Counted from the stretch's first letter, positions 1-5,386 are shown. The stretch: 6,629 nt of DNA from DATAYF01 sp036272735 (GCA_036272735.1 DATAYF010000087.1:1-6629); one strand, 5' to 3'. The notes: generated by a model not told the origin, from the sequence alone. Program-made: numbers and translations.

Positions 1-588
1 CTAACTACTATGCGCGAGCGTTTTGTTTACTATCCTCATGATGTGTGGCTTTTTCTCCTGGCGTCGTGCTGGCAGCGTATTGGTCAAGAAGAGCATTTGA
101 TGCCCCGTGCCGGTTATGTTGGCGATGAGCTTGGCTCTGCTCTCATGGGTTCGCGGCTGATACGTGATGTGATAAACCTCTGTTTCTTAATGGAGAAGCA
201 GTATGGGCCTTATCCCAAGTGGTTTGGAACCGCCTTCCAACAGTTGCAATGCGCCGAACGGCTACAACCTGTACTCTGGCGTGCTCAACTAGCATCGACG
301 TGGCAGGGACGTGCGGCGGCGCTTACGCAAGCCTTTGAATTTTTAGCTCGCTTTCATAATGCCTTGAAGATTACGGAAGAGCTTCCCGTGGCTGTTTCGC
401 CCTTTTTTGATCGTCCCTTCCAGGTCATTCATGGTGAAAAATTCGCTCAGGCAATCGTACAGCAAATTACCGATCTGGACATTCAGCATATAGCCAGCCA
501 CCGCCTCATTGGTAATATCGACCAGATCAGTGATAATACTGATTTTCACGGCTTTGATCGTGCTTCTATTCGCAAGTTATACGATTAG
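1..588 (+). CDS. DUF4037 domain-containing protein, C-terminal part (5' end outside window)
   Basis: The reading frame is open from the first base to a TAG at 586-588, giving 195 residues. An ATG at position 10 has no visible ribosome binding site, and the frame continues upstream of it, so I treat the gene as cut by the window edge. The block at about residues 11-80 matches the DUF4037 family as I know it: Tyr-Pro-His-Asp-Val-Trp, then Ala-Ser-x-Trp-Gln-Arg-Ile-Gly-Gln-Glu-Glu, then Gly-Tyr-Val-Gly-Asp-Glu-Leu-Gly-Ser, Arg-Leu-Ile-Arg-Asp, and Pro-Lys-Trp-Phe-Gly-Thr-Ala-Phe. Family members are soluble and usually carry a nucleotidyltransferase-like fold in the N-terminal half, which would lie to the left of this window, so catalytic residues cannot be checked. 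The substrate is unknown. The rest is mostly helical-looking. The family call is good; the function is not established. The next gene is convergent. Confidence 0.85.
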   Translation, partial: LTTMRERFVYYPHDVWLFLLASCWQRIGQEEHLMPRAGYVGDELGSALMGSRLIRDVINLCFLMEKQYGPYPKWFGTAFQQLQCAERLQPVLWRAQLASTWQGRAAALTQAFEFLARFHNALKITEELPVAVSPFFDRPFQVIHGEKFAQAIVQQITDLDIQHIASHRLIGNIDQISDNTDFHGFDRASIRKLYD

Positions 589-595
589 CCCTTAC

Positions 596-637
596 GCGAA
601 CAAGCAAGAGCATTTCCATGCGACCTTGCTTGTTCGC
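596..637. terminator. Perfect 13-bp inverted repeat between convergent genes, probable bidirectional terminator
   Basis: GCGAACAAGCAAG (596-608) is the exact reverse complement of 625-637, with a 16-nt loop. It starts 7 nt after the DUF4037 stop and ends 14 nt before the end of the convergent enolase-superfamily gene, so it is placed to end transcripts from both sides. No T-run follows on either strand, so it is not a textbook intrinsic terminator. It could instead be a transcript-stabilising hairpin. Confidence 0.55.
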
Positions 638-651
638 TCGCTCGCTTGCCC

Positions 652-1878
652 TCACACTTCGTCGAACCAACGAGTTCCGGGCAGGCGGTACTGTTTGCCA
701 ACTTTTTCGTTCAATTCAACACCCAGTCCTGGCTTGTCCAGCACCTTGACCCAGCCGGGACGGAACCAGCTTTCCGTGCCGCCCTCCGCCATTTCGTGGA
801 AAAATGGCACGTCGTGTGCGTGAAACTCACAAACCATAAAGTTTGGAATACTCACGCCCAGGTGCGCGCTCGCCATCAGTGCCAGTGGACTACCGATCAT
901 GTGGGGCGCGTATGATTTATTGGTCGTCGCGCACATGTCGGCGATCTTCTTGCCTTCCGCCAGGCCGCCCGCTCGCTGCAAGTCAGGCGTAACCACGTCG
1001 CACAGATCGTTGACGATCAAATTCCAGAAGCCCTTGCGCAATTGTAGATGTTCGCCGGTGCCGATGGGTGTGCTGGTCTGGTTGCGCAGGTAGGCCAACG
1101 CCTGCTCATCGTAGGAGGGCACGGGGTCTTCAAACCACATCAGGTGGCAGGATTCGACCTGCTTCATAACCTGCAAAATATCGTTGGCCCGGTAGCGCCA
1201 GTGGGCATCGACCGCCAGATCCACGTTTGGCCCCACCGCGTCGCGCAAGGTATTGGTAAGTTCAACCATCCAGTCGATATCCTGTTTGCGCAATGGATAG
1301 CCCGTGGGCGAATCAAACGTGCTGCCGGGCAGGTCCAGGTCGAACTTCAGCGCAGTATAGCCCTGCTGTACCATCTCTTTGGCGCGTTGGGCTGAAGCAG
1401 CGATGACCTCGTTAGCTGGCAGATCGAACTTAGGCAGCTTTTCCGCCCATGCCGGGTGGGCCGGTTGCTGGAGCGCCGTTTGTGCTTCGAGTGCTCCGGC
1501 GGCATGACAATCCAGGTAAATGCGCACTTCATCACGGAACTTGCCGCCCAATAGTTGCCAGATCGGAACTGCTAAATACTTGCCCTTTAAGTCCCAAAGC
1601 GCTGTTTCTATACAGGTGATCGCGTTCCAAATGACGCCGCCCAGCGCTCCAGCTGCCAGCCCCGCCCAGCGCATGCGCTCGACGAGCATCTCGATATTGT
1701 TGAAATCCTCCCCGACAAGTACCTCCGAGAACTCTTCAATGATCTGGCTTAAACCGGGCGCGAAAAAACATTCACCAGTGCCATACAGGCCACCATCGGC
1801 ATCGCTATAGACCCGTGCCATGGTCCAGTAAAAGTTGGCCTGTACGGTGGCCGTTGTAATCTTTGTGATCTTTGGCAT
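652..1878 (-). CDS. Enolase-superfamily enzyme (mandelate racemase/muconate lactonizing type), probable sugar-acid dehydratase
   Basis: This 408-aa protein has the two-domain layout of the superfamily: an N-terminal capping domain (about 1-130) and a TIM barrel (about 150-380). The barrel carries three expected metal ligands: Asp224 in Val-Asp-Ala-His-Trp, Glu250 in Phe-Glu-Asp-Pro, and Glu276 in Gly-Thr-Gly-Glu-His. Catalytic candidates are Lys178 in Lys-Phe-Asp, His226 two residues after the first ligand, and the Asp299/His326 pair (Thr-Pro-Asp, Ala-Pro-His). Such enzymes abstract the proton alpha to a carboxylate with Mg2+; the His two residues after the first ligand resembles galactonate-type dehydratases. 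The Lys-x-Asp replaces the Lys-x-Lys of mandelate racemase. The exact substrate cannot be read from sequence, and no sugar catabolism or transport genes lie beside it. AGGAG lies 11 nt before the ATG. The enzyme should be cytoplasmic. A racemase or cycloisomerase role is the main alternative. Confidence 0.9.
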   Translation of the reverse strand: MPKITKITTATVQANFYWTMARVYSDADGGLYGTGECFFAPGLSQIIEEFSEVLVGEDFNNIEMLVERMRWAGLAAGALGGVIWNAITCIETALWDLKGKYLAVPIWQLLGGKFRDEVRIYLDCHAAGALEAQTALQQPAHPAWAEKLPKFDLPANEVIAASAQRAKEMVQQGYTALKFDLDLPGSTFDSPTGYPLRKQDIDWMVELTNTLRDAVGPNVDLAVDAHWRYRANDILQVMKQVESCHLMWFEDPVPSYDEQALAYLRNQTSTPIGTGEHLQLRKGFWNLIVNDLCDVVTPDLQRAGGLAEGKKIADMCATTNKSYAPHMIGSPLALMASAHLGVSIPNFMVCEFHAHDVPFFHEMAEGGTESWFRPGWVKVLDKPGLGVELNEKVGKQYRLPGTRWFDEV

Positions 1879-1947
1879 ACGTTGCGTCGCTCCTTTACTT
1901 CCTCTCTGGTCCTATCCCCGTTTAAACAAACAACCCGACATACTACA

Positions 1948-1976
1948 AGCATAACCGAGCGAGCTTCGTCCGTCAA
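1948..1976 (-). promoter_or_regulatory. Sigma-70-like promoter for the enolase-superfamily gene
   Basis: Read on the minus strand, TTGACG (1976 down to 1971) and TATGCT (1953 down to 1948) are separated by 17 nt. That is 5 of 6 and 4 of 6 matches to the housekeeping consensus with ideal spacing. Transcription would begin near 1941, giving a leader of about 60 nt that contains the ribosome binding site. This is pattern matching only, with no experimental support. Confidence 0.5.
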
Positions 1977-2028
1977 CAACCACTTTTCTGCTATTCGCAT
2001 CTCAATTCTGTTGTGCTTTTCACTTGAA

Positions 2029-2041
2029 TGAAAGCCTTTCA
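2029..2041. repeat. 13-bp palindrome TGAAAG-C-CTTTCA, possible operator
   Basis: Two perfect 6-nt half sites flank one central base. A near copy of the right half (GCTTTTCA) lies at 2015-2022. The site is about 75 bp upstream of the -10 of the minus-strand gene, a position that could suit an activator. It is short and could be due to chance. Confidence 0.25.
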
Positions 2042-2091
2042 GGTCGTTAAGCTTTTTGTTAACATAATAATAGCCCAATTGTGGCCTCTTC

Positions 2092-2119
2092 TTTACAAAC
2101 ATATGATCGATATTATACA
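2092..2119 (+). promoter_or_regulatory. Tentative promoter for the HTH gene
   Basis: TTTACA (2092-2097) and TATACA (2114-2119) are 16 nt apart, with 5 of 6 and 4 of 6 matches to the sigma-70 consensus. It would give a leader of about 125 nt. The surroundings are AT-rich, so chance matches are likely; TATAAA at 2121-2126 is an alternative -10. Confidence 0.3.
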
Positions 2120-2133
2120 ATATAAATATGTTT
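2097..2133. repeat. Nested AT-rich palindrome, candidate operator upstream of the HTH gene
   Basis: AAACATAT (2097-2104) is the exact reverse complement of ATATGTTT (2126-2133). Inside it, ATATT (2110-2114) and AATAT (2119-2123) form a second inverted repeat around a 4-nt centre, with almost the same midpoint. The element overlaps the tentative -10 box, so a bound protein could block transcription. Autoregulation by the adjacent HTH protein is a guess. Low sequence complexity reduces confidence. Confidence 0.35.
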
Positions 2134-2251
2134 TCAAGATATCTTATGCTTTACAAGCGTTGACCACGCGTGTTTTGTTCTGCATTGAGATAATCAAGTC
2201 GTGTGTAGGTTTCCAGTTATTCTTCCCGTCAACATGAAAGGATTGAAATGC

Positions 2252-2440
2252 ATGAGTGATCTCTTAACCGTGGCAGAAGTTGCAAACATTTTGCGTGTCG
2301 ATGACACAACCGTACGTCGTTGGGTGAAGCAGGGGGCCCTGGACGCTGTGGTGCTGCCTCATGTGCGTGAGCGGCAGGCATATCGCATTCGCCGCGAGAC
2401 GCTAGACAAGTTGCTTGATAGCAACGCCACTTTAGCATAG
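2252..2440 (+). CDS. Small excisionase/MerR-type helix-turn-helix DNA-binding protein
   Basis: The 62-aa product is almost entirely one winged-helix domain of the excisionase (HTH_17, BldC-like) type. The first helix-turn-helix starts at Leu-Thr-Val-Ala-Glu-Val-Ala (residues 5-11), with a recognition helix around Thr-Thr-Val-Arg-Arg-Trp-Val-Lys-Gln-Gly. A wing and basic segment follow (His-Val-Arg-Glu-Arg, then Tyr-Arg-Ile-Arg-Arg), and a C-terminal helix ends the domain. I chose the ATG at 2252 because AAAGGA (2237-2242) is well spaced before it and the domain begins right after; the in-frame ATG at 2234 has no ribosome binding site. There is no integrase or phage gene nearby, so it is more likely a stand-alone regulator than a true excisionase. 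Its targets are unknown; the palindrome upstream is a candidate site. The gene is monocistronic, with a hairpin just after it. Confidence 0.85.
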   Translation: MSDLLTVAEVANILRVDDTTVRRWVKQGALDAVVLPHVRERQAYRIRRETLDKLLDSNATLA

Positions 2441-2455
2441 GTCCGTGTAGTTGCA

Positions 2456-2508
2456 CGAATACAAATAACGTGATTGAAATTGTTTTCAATCACGTTATTT
2501 TGTATTCG
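2456..2508. terminator. Long 24-bp hairpin, bidirectional terminator between convergent genes
   Basis: Positions 2456-2479 are the reverse complement of 2484-2508 except for one extra T in the right arm, with a TTGT loop. The arms are A-rich on the left (CAAATAA) and T-rich on the right (TTATTTTG), so either strand's RNA has a stem followed by U-rich sequence. It starts 15 nt after the HTH stop and ends 21 nt before the end of the convergent aldo/keto reductase, which suits termination of both. The stem is unusually long for a plain terminator. Confidence 0.75.
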
Positions 2509-2529
2509 CTTTACATTTGTCTGAGGAGA

Positions 2530-3540
2530 TTAGCGCCTGGCGATCTGTGGGTCTCGCTCGCGTGGCAGGCGATACCAGATGTCGTTGCAGGCTTGTTTCT
2601 CGTCTTCATCCAGCTTCAGGTCGATACCTTTTAAACTTTCCTCAAGTTGCTGTGGTTTGCTGGCACCGACGATGGCGCTGGTCACGGTAGGCTGTGAAAG
2701 GACCCATGCCAGAGCCACGTGCAGGATGTTTTTGCCACGTGGTTCCAGAAAATGCGCCAGTTCTTCCACTGCATCAAAAGCGGCTTCGTTCCAGTAACGC
2801 TTTTGGTACATTTCCCCTGCCTTTTTCAGACTGAAGCGTGTGCCTTGCTCGACTGTGCGCTGCTGACGATAGCGACCAGTCAGGATGCCGCCAGCCAGCG
2901 GATTGTATACGATAACGCCCACCTGATGCTTCTGACACAGTGGCAGAAGTTCGTCTTCAATCATGCGGAAGAGCAAGTTATAACGCGGCTGCACACTGTC
3001 GTAACGCGCAATGTTATGGAATGTGCTGGTCCACAATGCGTCGGCCAATTGCCACGCCGGGTAGTTGGAGCAGCCGATGTAGCGCACTTTCCCCGAGTGT
3101 ACCAGGTCATCGAGCGCGCGTAAGGTCTCTTCAATAGGGGTGGATGTATCAGGGAAGTGTACCTGATACAGATCGATGTAATCGGTGTGTAAACGGCGTA
3201 AGCTTTGCTCACACGCGTTGATAATGTGCTTACGACTCAGTCCCTGGTCATTCGCTGTGGGACCCATCGCGCCACCACACTTGGTTGCCAGGGTAATGCG
3301 TTCGCGTGCATTGCGTTCGCGCAACCAGTTCCCGACGAATTCTTCAGTTCTGCCAACCATCGAGAGATCCCCACCGAGGGGATACACATCTGCTGTATCA
3401 AAAAAGGTGACCCCTGAGCGGTCCGCGACATCCATAATCGCAAACGCTGTCTCTTCGCTGGCCTGGTTGCCAAATGTCATGGTTCCGAGGCACACTTCGC
3501 TGACCTTCAGTCCGGTCGCTCCTAATTGTTTGATGCGCAT
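2530..3540 (-). CDS. Aldo/keto reductase (NADPH-dependent oxidoreductase)
   Basis: This 336-aa single-domain TIM-barrel oxidoreductase should reduce aldehydes or ketones with NAD(P)H in the cytoplasm. The full catalytic tetrad is visible: Asp48 and Tyr53 in Phe-Phe-Asp-Thr-Ala-Asp-Val-Tyr, Lys87 in Ala-Thr-Lys-Cys, and His128 in Tyr-Gln-Val-His-Phe-Pro-Asp. Other family marks are Gly-Lys-Val-Arg-Tyr-Ile-Gly-Cys-Ser-Asn (150-159), Tyr-Asn-Pro-Leu-Ala-Gly-Gly (212-218), and the cofactor loop Ile-Val-Gly-Ala-Ser-Lys-Pro (290-296) followed by Gln-Gln-Leu-Glu-Glu. The length suits the YhdN-like general stress branch. I start at the ATG ending at 3540 because GAGGAA lies 3 nt before it and the conserved N-terminus begins there. 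A 26-residue upstream extension of the frame lacks family similarity. The substrate is unknown. It is divergent from hsp20, hinting at stress control. Confidence 0.92.
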   Translation of the reverse strand: MRIKQLGATGLKVSEVCLGTMTFGNQASEETAFAIMDVADRSGVTFFDTADVYPLGGDLSMVGRTEEFVGNWLRERNARERITLATKCGGAMGPTANDQGLSRKHIINACEQSLRRLHTDYIDLYQVHFPDTSTPIEETLRALDDLVHSGKVRYIGCSNYPAWQLADALWTSTFHNIARYDSVQPRYNLLFRMIEDELLPLCQKHQVGVIVYNPLAGGILTGRYRQQRTVEQGTRFSLKKAGEMYQKRYWNEAAFDAVEELAHFLEPRGKNILHVALAWVLSQPTVTSAIVGASKPQQLEESLKGIDLKLDEDEKQACNDIWYRLPRERDPQIARR

Positions 3541-3589
3541 GGTTTCCTCTTTTCTACAAAAGTTTGTGGTGGATATCCTTACTACCTGC

Positions 3590-3618
3590 ACTGTGGCATG
3601 TTTATAAAAAAATGTCAA
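3590..3618 (-). promoter_or_regulatory. Weak candidate promoter for the aldo/keto reductase
   Basis: On the minus strand a perfect TTGACA -35 box lies at 3618 down to 3613, followed by a T-run. The hexamer 17 nt on, at 3595-3590, is CACAGT, a poor -10. A better-looking TATAAA (3606-3601) sits inside the spacer and has no suitable -35 of its own. The exact start is therefore uncertain. Confidence 0.25.
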
Positions 3619-3622
3619 ACGC

Positions 3623-3685
3623 CTTCGCTGTAGAGCACAGGGCTTTTCTTGCTACCTGGACAATACTATAAGTTCAACAGCGAAG
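3623..3685. repeat. Spaced 9-bp inverted repeat in the divergent reductase/hsp20 control region
   Basis: CTTCGCTGT (3623-3631) is the exact reverse complement of ACAGCGAAG (3677-3685), with 45 bp between them, about four helical turns plus. The pair lies just upstream of the hsp20 promoter and of the reductase TTGACA box. A dimer looping between the two sites could control both genes. It is not the CIRCE element. Confidence 0.3.
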
Positions 3686-3707
3686 AAAGAGAGCCTGTCA
3701 CCTTTTT

Positions 3708-3735
3708 TTGAGCGTGGGCGTATTTCAGATAGAAT
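3708..3735 (+). promoter_or_regulatory. Sigma-70-like promoter for hsp20
   Basis: TTGAGC (3708-3713) and TAGAAT (3730-3735) are 16 nt apart, with 4 of 6 and 5 of 6 matches to the consensus. Transcription would start near 3742, giving a leader of about 37 nt. I see no CIRCE repeat and no sigma-32-type boxes nearby, so heat control, if any, uses another route. Confidence 0.5.
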
Positions 3736-3778
3736 AGCAAAGAGCAAACGAGATCGGTTGAAAGGCAGGTTCAGTATC

Positions 3779-4354
3779 ATGGCACTTTCACACTATAATC
3801 CTTTACATAATGCGTTGAGTCTTCGACATGCTATGGATCAGTTGTTGGAAGAAAGCTTTGTGCGACCGCGCTGGTTAGGCGAGGGCGAGACTGGCGTCGC
3901 GCCAATGGATGTCTATGAGGATGAGCAAGGCTACCATGTGCGCGTTGCGCTCCCAGGAGTCAAGCCAGAAGATATCGAATTGACCGTCGATCAAAATACC
4001 GTGACCATTAAAGGGATGTATCGTTTAACGCACGAGCCAGCGCAGCAACAAGGTCAGGGTGCCCGTGAAAACTGGCTGATGCACGAGATGCAATCTGGTG
4101 CGTTTCAGCGTTCGATCACCTTTGATCGCCCCATTGATGTCGAAAATATTCGTACAACTTATGAGAATGGCATACTTGAAGTAGCAGTACCGATAAGCCA
4201 AACCAGTCGTCCACGCCGTATTCAGGTCAATAGCAGCCCCCAGGCATCTCAGCAAATAAGCGCTGATACTGGTCAGATGAACGCTGCCAAAGGCCAGATG
4301 ACCTCGCCACAACAGACGAATACTCAGGGTGGACAAATGTCGAGTGGAAGTTGA
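3779..4354 (+). CDS. hsp20: Small heat shock protein, Hsp20/alpha-crystallin family
   Basis: The 191-aa product is an ATP-independent holdase that binds unfolding proteins in the cytoplasm. After a short N-terminal arm (1-40), an alpha-crystallin domain runs from about 41 to 142. It opens with Pro-Met-Asp-Val-Tyr-Glu, has Leu-Pro-Gly-Val-Lys-Pro-Glu-Asp-Ile (58-66), the strand Asn-Thr-Val-Thr-Ile-Lys-Gly, Phe-Gln-Arg-Ser-Ile-Thr (109-114), and the signature Tyr-Glu-Asn-Gly-Ile-Leu-Glu-Val (128-135). The C-terminal oligomer anchor is Arg-Arg-Ile-Gln-Val (146-150), an Ile-x-Val version of the usual Ile-x-Ile. Unusually, about 40 residues follow it, rich in Gln, Ser, Thr and Asn with three Gly-Gln-Met repeats. 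I use the ATG at 3779, with AGG 9 nt upstream; an in-frame TTG at 3758 would add seven residues. The gene has its own promoter and is followed by a hairpin. Confidence 0.95.
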   Translation: MALSHYNPLHNALSLRHAMDQLLEESFVRPRWLGEGETGVAPMDVYEDEQGYHVRVALPGVKPEDIELTVDQNTVTIKGMYRLTHEPAQQQGQGARENWLMHEMQSGAFQRSITFDRPIDVENIRTTYENGILEVAVPISQTSRPRRIQVNSSPQASQQISADTGQMNAAKGQMTSPQQTNTQGGQMSSGS

Positions 4355-4370
4355 GCAAGTATATATACAA

Positions 4371-4405
4371 CGAAGGGAGCAGAGGAGCCAACTCTGCTCC
4401 CTTCG
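4371..4405 (+). terminator. Perfect 14-bp hairpin after hsp20, probable terminator
   Basis: CGAAGGGAGCAGAG (4371-4384) is the exact reverse complement of 4392-4405, with a 7-nt loop. It lies 16 nt after the hsp20 stop and 52 nt before the next gene. The stem is GC-rich and stable, but no T-run follows, so termination may be partial or the hairpin may protect the hsp20 mRNA 3' end. Confidence 0.65.
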
Positions 4406-4457
4406 CGGCTTGCAGCGTAAGTAGTGATCCTGGTCGCCTGTAAGAAGCGAGGCCTAT

Positions 4458-5147
4458 ATGCCAAAGAGACATCAACAACACCATGCCAGGGCAATTGTCG
4501 GTCGCAATAATCCCAGCAAAAGCACTGAGATTACCACCGGCCCTCCCAAGAAACGAGAGACGTATCGTAAACAAGCGCTAGCACATGACAATCCTGGGAA
4601 ACCTCCTCAACAAGTCGAGCGCCCACCCGCTGCATATGATCCCAGCCTGGGGATCACGCATCAGGCAAATTCCCGTGCTCGCATTGATGATAGGGAGCAG
4701 CGCTCTGGCAGCGATTCCAACGCCCACCAGCCTCGCAAAGGTTTCGTGGTCGAGAGAAGTGTAAGAAAGCGTCAGCCGCAAAAAACGGCACGCCCGCGTG
4801 TAGATTTTGAGCGTGACCTGCATCCGAGTGAGAATATGAATGCGCTAACCGTGCGTGGTTATGGCCAATCAGCGTACGCTATAAAAGAGCTATACACGAT
4901 CCTGGCCGATTTTACAGATGATGAGCTGAAAAGCATTATGCTTCTACCCACTGGGACACGCCTGGAACAAGGTGCCAAGTACATCGATCTGCGACACCTG
5001 GAACGCGGCGAATTCACGGCCAACGCAGACATGGTGGTCGAGCCAGGCCATTATGTTGTGGCGAAAAAAGAGACCGATTACGTGCTTTGGAATCGCTTGA
5101 GGCAGATCAATATCCCCGCCCGGCTCGATGAATCCAATAATCCCTAA
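4458..5147 (+). CDS. Hypothetical protein with basic disordered N-terminus and compact C-terminal domain
   Basis: I do not recognise a named family. The 229-aa protein has two parts. Residues 1-118 are rich in Lys, Arg, Pro, Gln, Ser and His with almost no hydrophobic runs, so they should be disordered and strongly basic, as in nucleic-acid-binding or scaffold tails. Residues about 125-218 look folded: a helix near Ala-Ile-Lys-Glu-Leu-Tyr-Thr-Ile-Leu, then Asp-Asp-Glu-Leu-Lys-Ser-Ile, Leu-Pro-Thr-Gly-Thr-Arg-Leu-Glu-Gln-Gly, Tyr-Ile-Asp-Leu, Arg-Gly-Glu-Phe-Thr-Ala and Val-Glu-Pro-Gly-His-Tyr-Val-Val, ending Leu-Trp-Asn-Arg-Leu. No signal peptide or membrane segment is visible. From memory, similar C-terminal domains occur in other Chloroflexota, unverified. 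GAGG lies 5 nt before the ATG. It sits downstream of hsp20 beyond a hairpin, so it is probably transcribed separately or by read-through. Confidence 0.75.
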   Translation: MPKRHQQHHARAIVGRNNPSKSTEITTGPPKKRETYRKQALAHDNPGKPPQQVERPPAAYDPSLGITHQANSRARIDDREQRSGSDSNAHQPRKGFVVERSVRKRQPQKTARPRVDFERDLHPSENMNALTVRGYGQSAYAIKELYTILADFTDDELKSIMLLPTGTRLEQGAKYIDLRHLERGEFTANADMVVEPGHYVVAKKETDYVLWNRLRQINIPARLDESNNP

Positions 5148-5179
5148 GTGAGCAATTATCCCTCATCTATAGAAGCGGA

Positions 5180-5260
5180 TATGGTAGCCTCACGCCAGGC
5201 CATCATACCCACTCCACACCAAAATCGCACGAGCGCCGTAGGTGCGAGGCTTCGCGCAGG
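5180..5260. repeat. GC-rich cluster of overlapping hairpins, possible interspersed repeat
   Basis: Positions 5180-5207 fold into an 11-pair stem with one mismatch and one G-T pair around a 6-nt loop. Next, CGCAC (5226-5230) pairs with GTGCG (5242-5246), and GCGA (5244-5247) with TCGC (5252-5255). The patch differs sharply in composition from the AT-rich DNA after it. It could be a terminator region for the upstream hypothetical gene or a copy of a dispersed intergenic repeat. Confidence 0.35.
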
Positions 5261-5380
5261 CATAGTGTAAATATTAATAATGTAAGAAAAAGCCGAGCTT
5301 ATTCCCCATATACATAAGAAATACATTAAATTTTGAGATAGCATATTAGTTTGCGTTTATAGACGATTTATACTAGAGCT

Positions 5381-5386
5381 TATAAT
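5381..5386 (+). promoter_or_regulatory. Candidate -10 box for the ECF sigma gene
   Basis: A perfect TATAAT lies about 100 nt before the chosen start codon. No good -35 box is found 16-18 nt upstream, and no extended -10 TG is present. I do not see the GGAAC-type -35 typical of many autoregulated ECF promoters. In such AT-rich DNA a chance match is possible. Confidence 0.3.

Larger units (their letters stand above)
1879..2251. other. 373-bp intergenic region between divergent enolase-superfamily and HTH genes
   Basis: No convincing gene is present. The left part carries the promoter and leader of the minus-strand enzyme. At 2029-2041 there is a 13-bp palindrome (TGAAAG-C-CTTTCA), preceded by a related GCTTTTCA at 2015-2022. 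From about 2040 to 2160 the DNA is strongly AT-rich and holds a nested palindrome (2097-2133) and a possible promoter for the HTH gene. Reading frames crossing the region lack ribosome binding sites and have AT-driven, low-information translations. Confidence 0.7.

Noticed and set aside
636..650. Short GCTC-GCTC tandem repeat as a possible CRISPR or microsatellite
   Set aside because: It has only a few units and no spacers, and it partly belongs to the arm of the inverted repeat.
1749..2120. Minus-strand 123-residue reading frame overlapping the start of the enolase-superfamily gene
   Set aside because: It overlaps the well-supported gene in another frame, runs into AT-rich intergenic DNA, and its translation shows no domain.
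2028..2237. Plus-strand 69-residue hydrophobic reading frame in the AT-rich gap before the HTH gene
   Set aside because: There is no ribosome binding site, the hydrophobic composition follows from AT-rich codons, and it covers the promoter region of the HTH gene.
2252..2440. Phage or integrative-element excisionase
   Set aside because: The domain type fits, but no integrase, attachment repeat or phage gene is visible in the window, so a stand-alone regulator is more likely.
3541..3618. 26-residue N-terminal extension of the aldo/keto reductase
   Set aside because: The family N-terminus begins at the internal Met at 3540, which has GAGGAA close upstream; the extension has no family similarity and overlaps the promoter region.
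3600..3778. CIRCE element or sigma-32 promoter upstream of hsp20
   Set aside because: I looked for the TTAGCACTC/GAGTGCTAA repeat and for CTTGAA/CCCCAT-type boxes and did not find them.
5156..5344. Minus-strand 62-residue reading frame with a hydrophobic start
   Set aside because: It has no ribosome binding site or known domain, and it spans the GC-rich palindromic patch and AT-rich DNA of very different composition.
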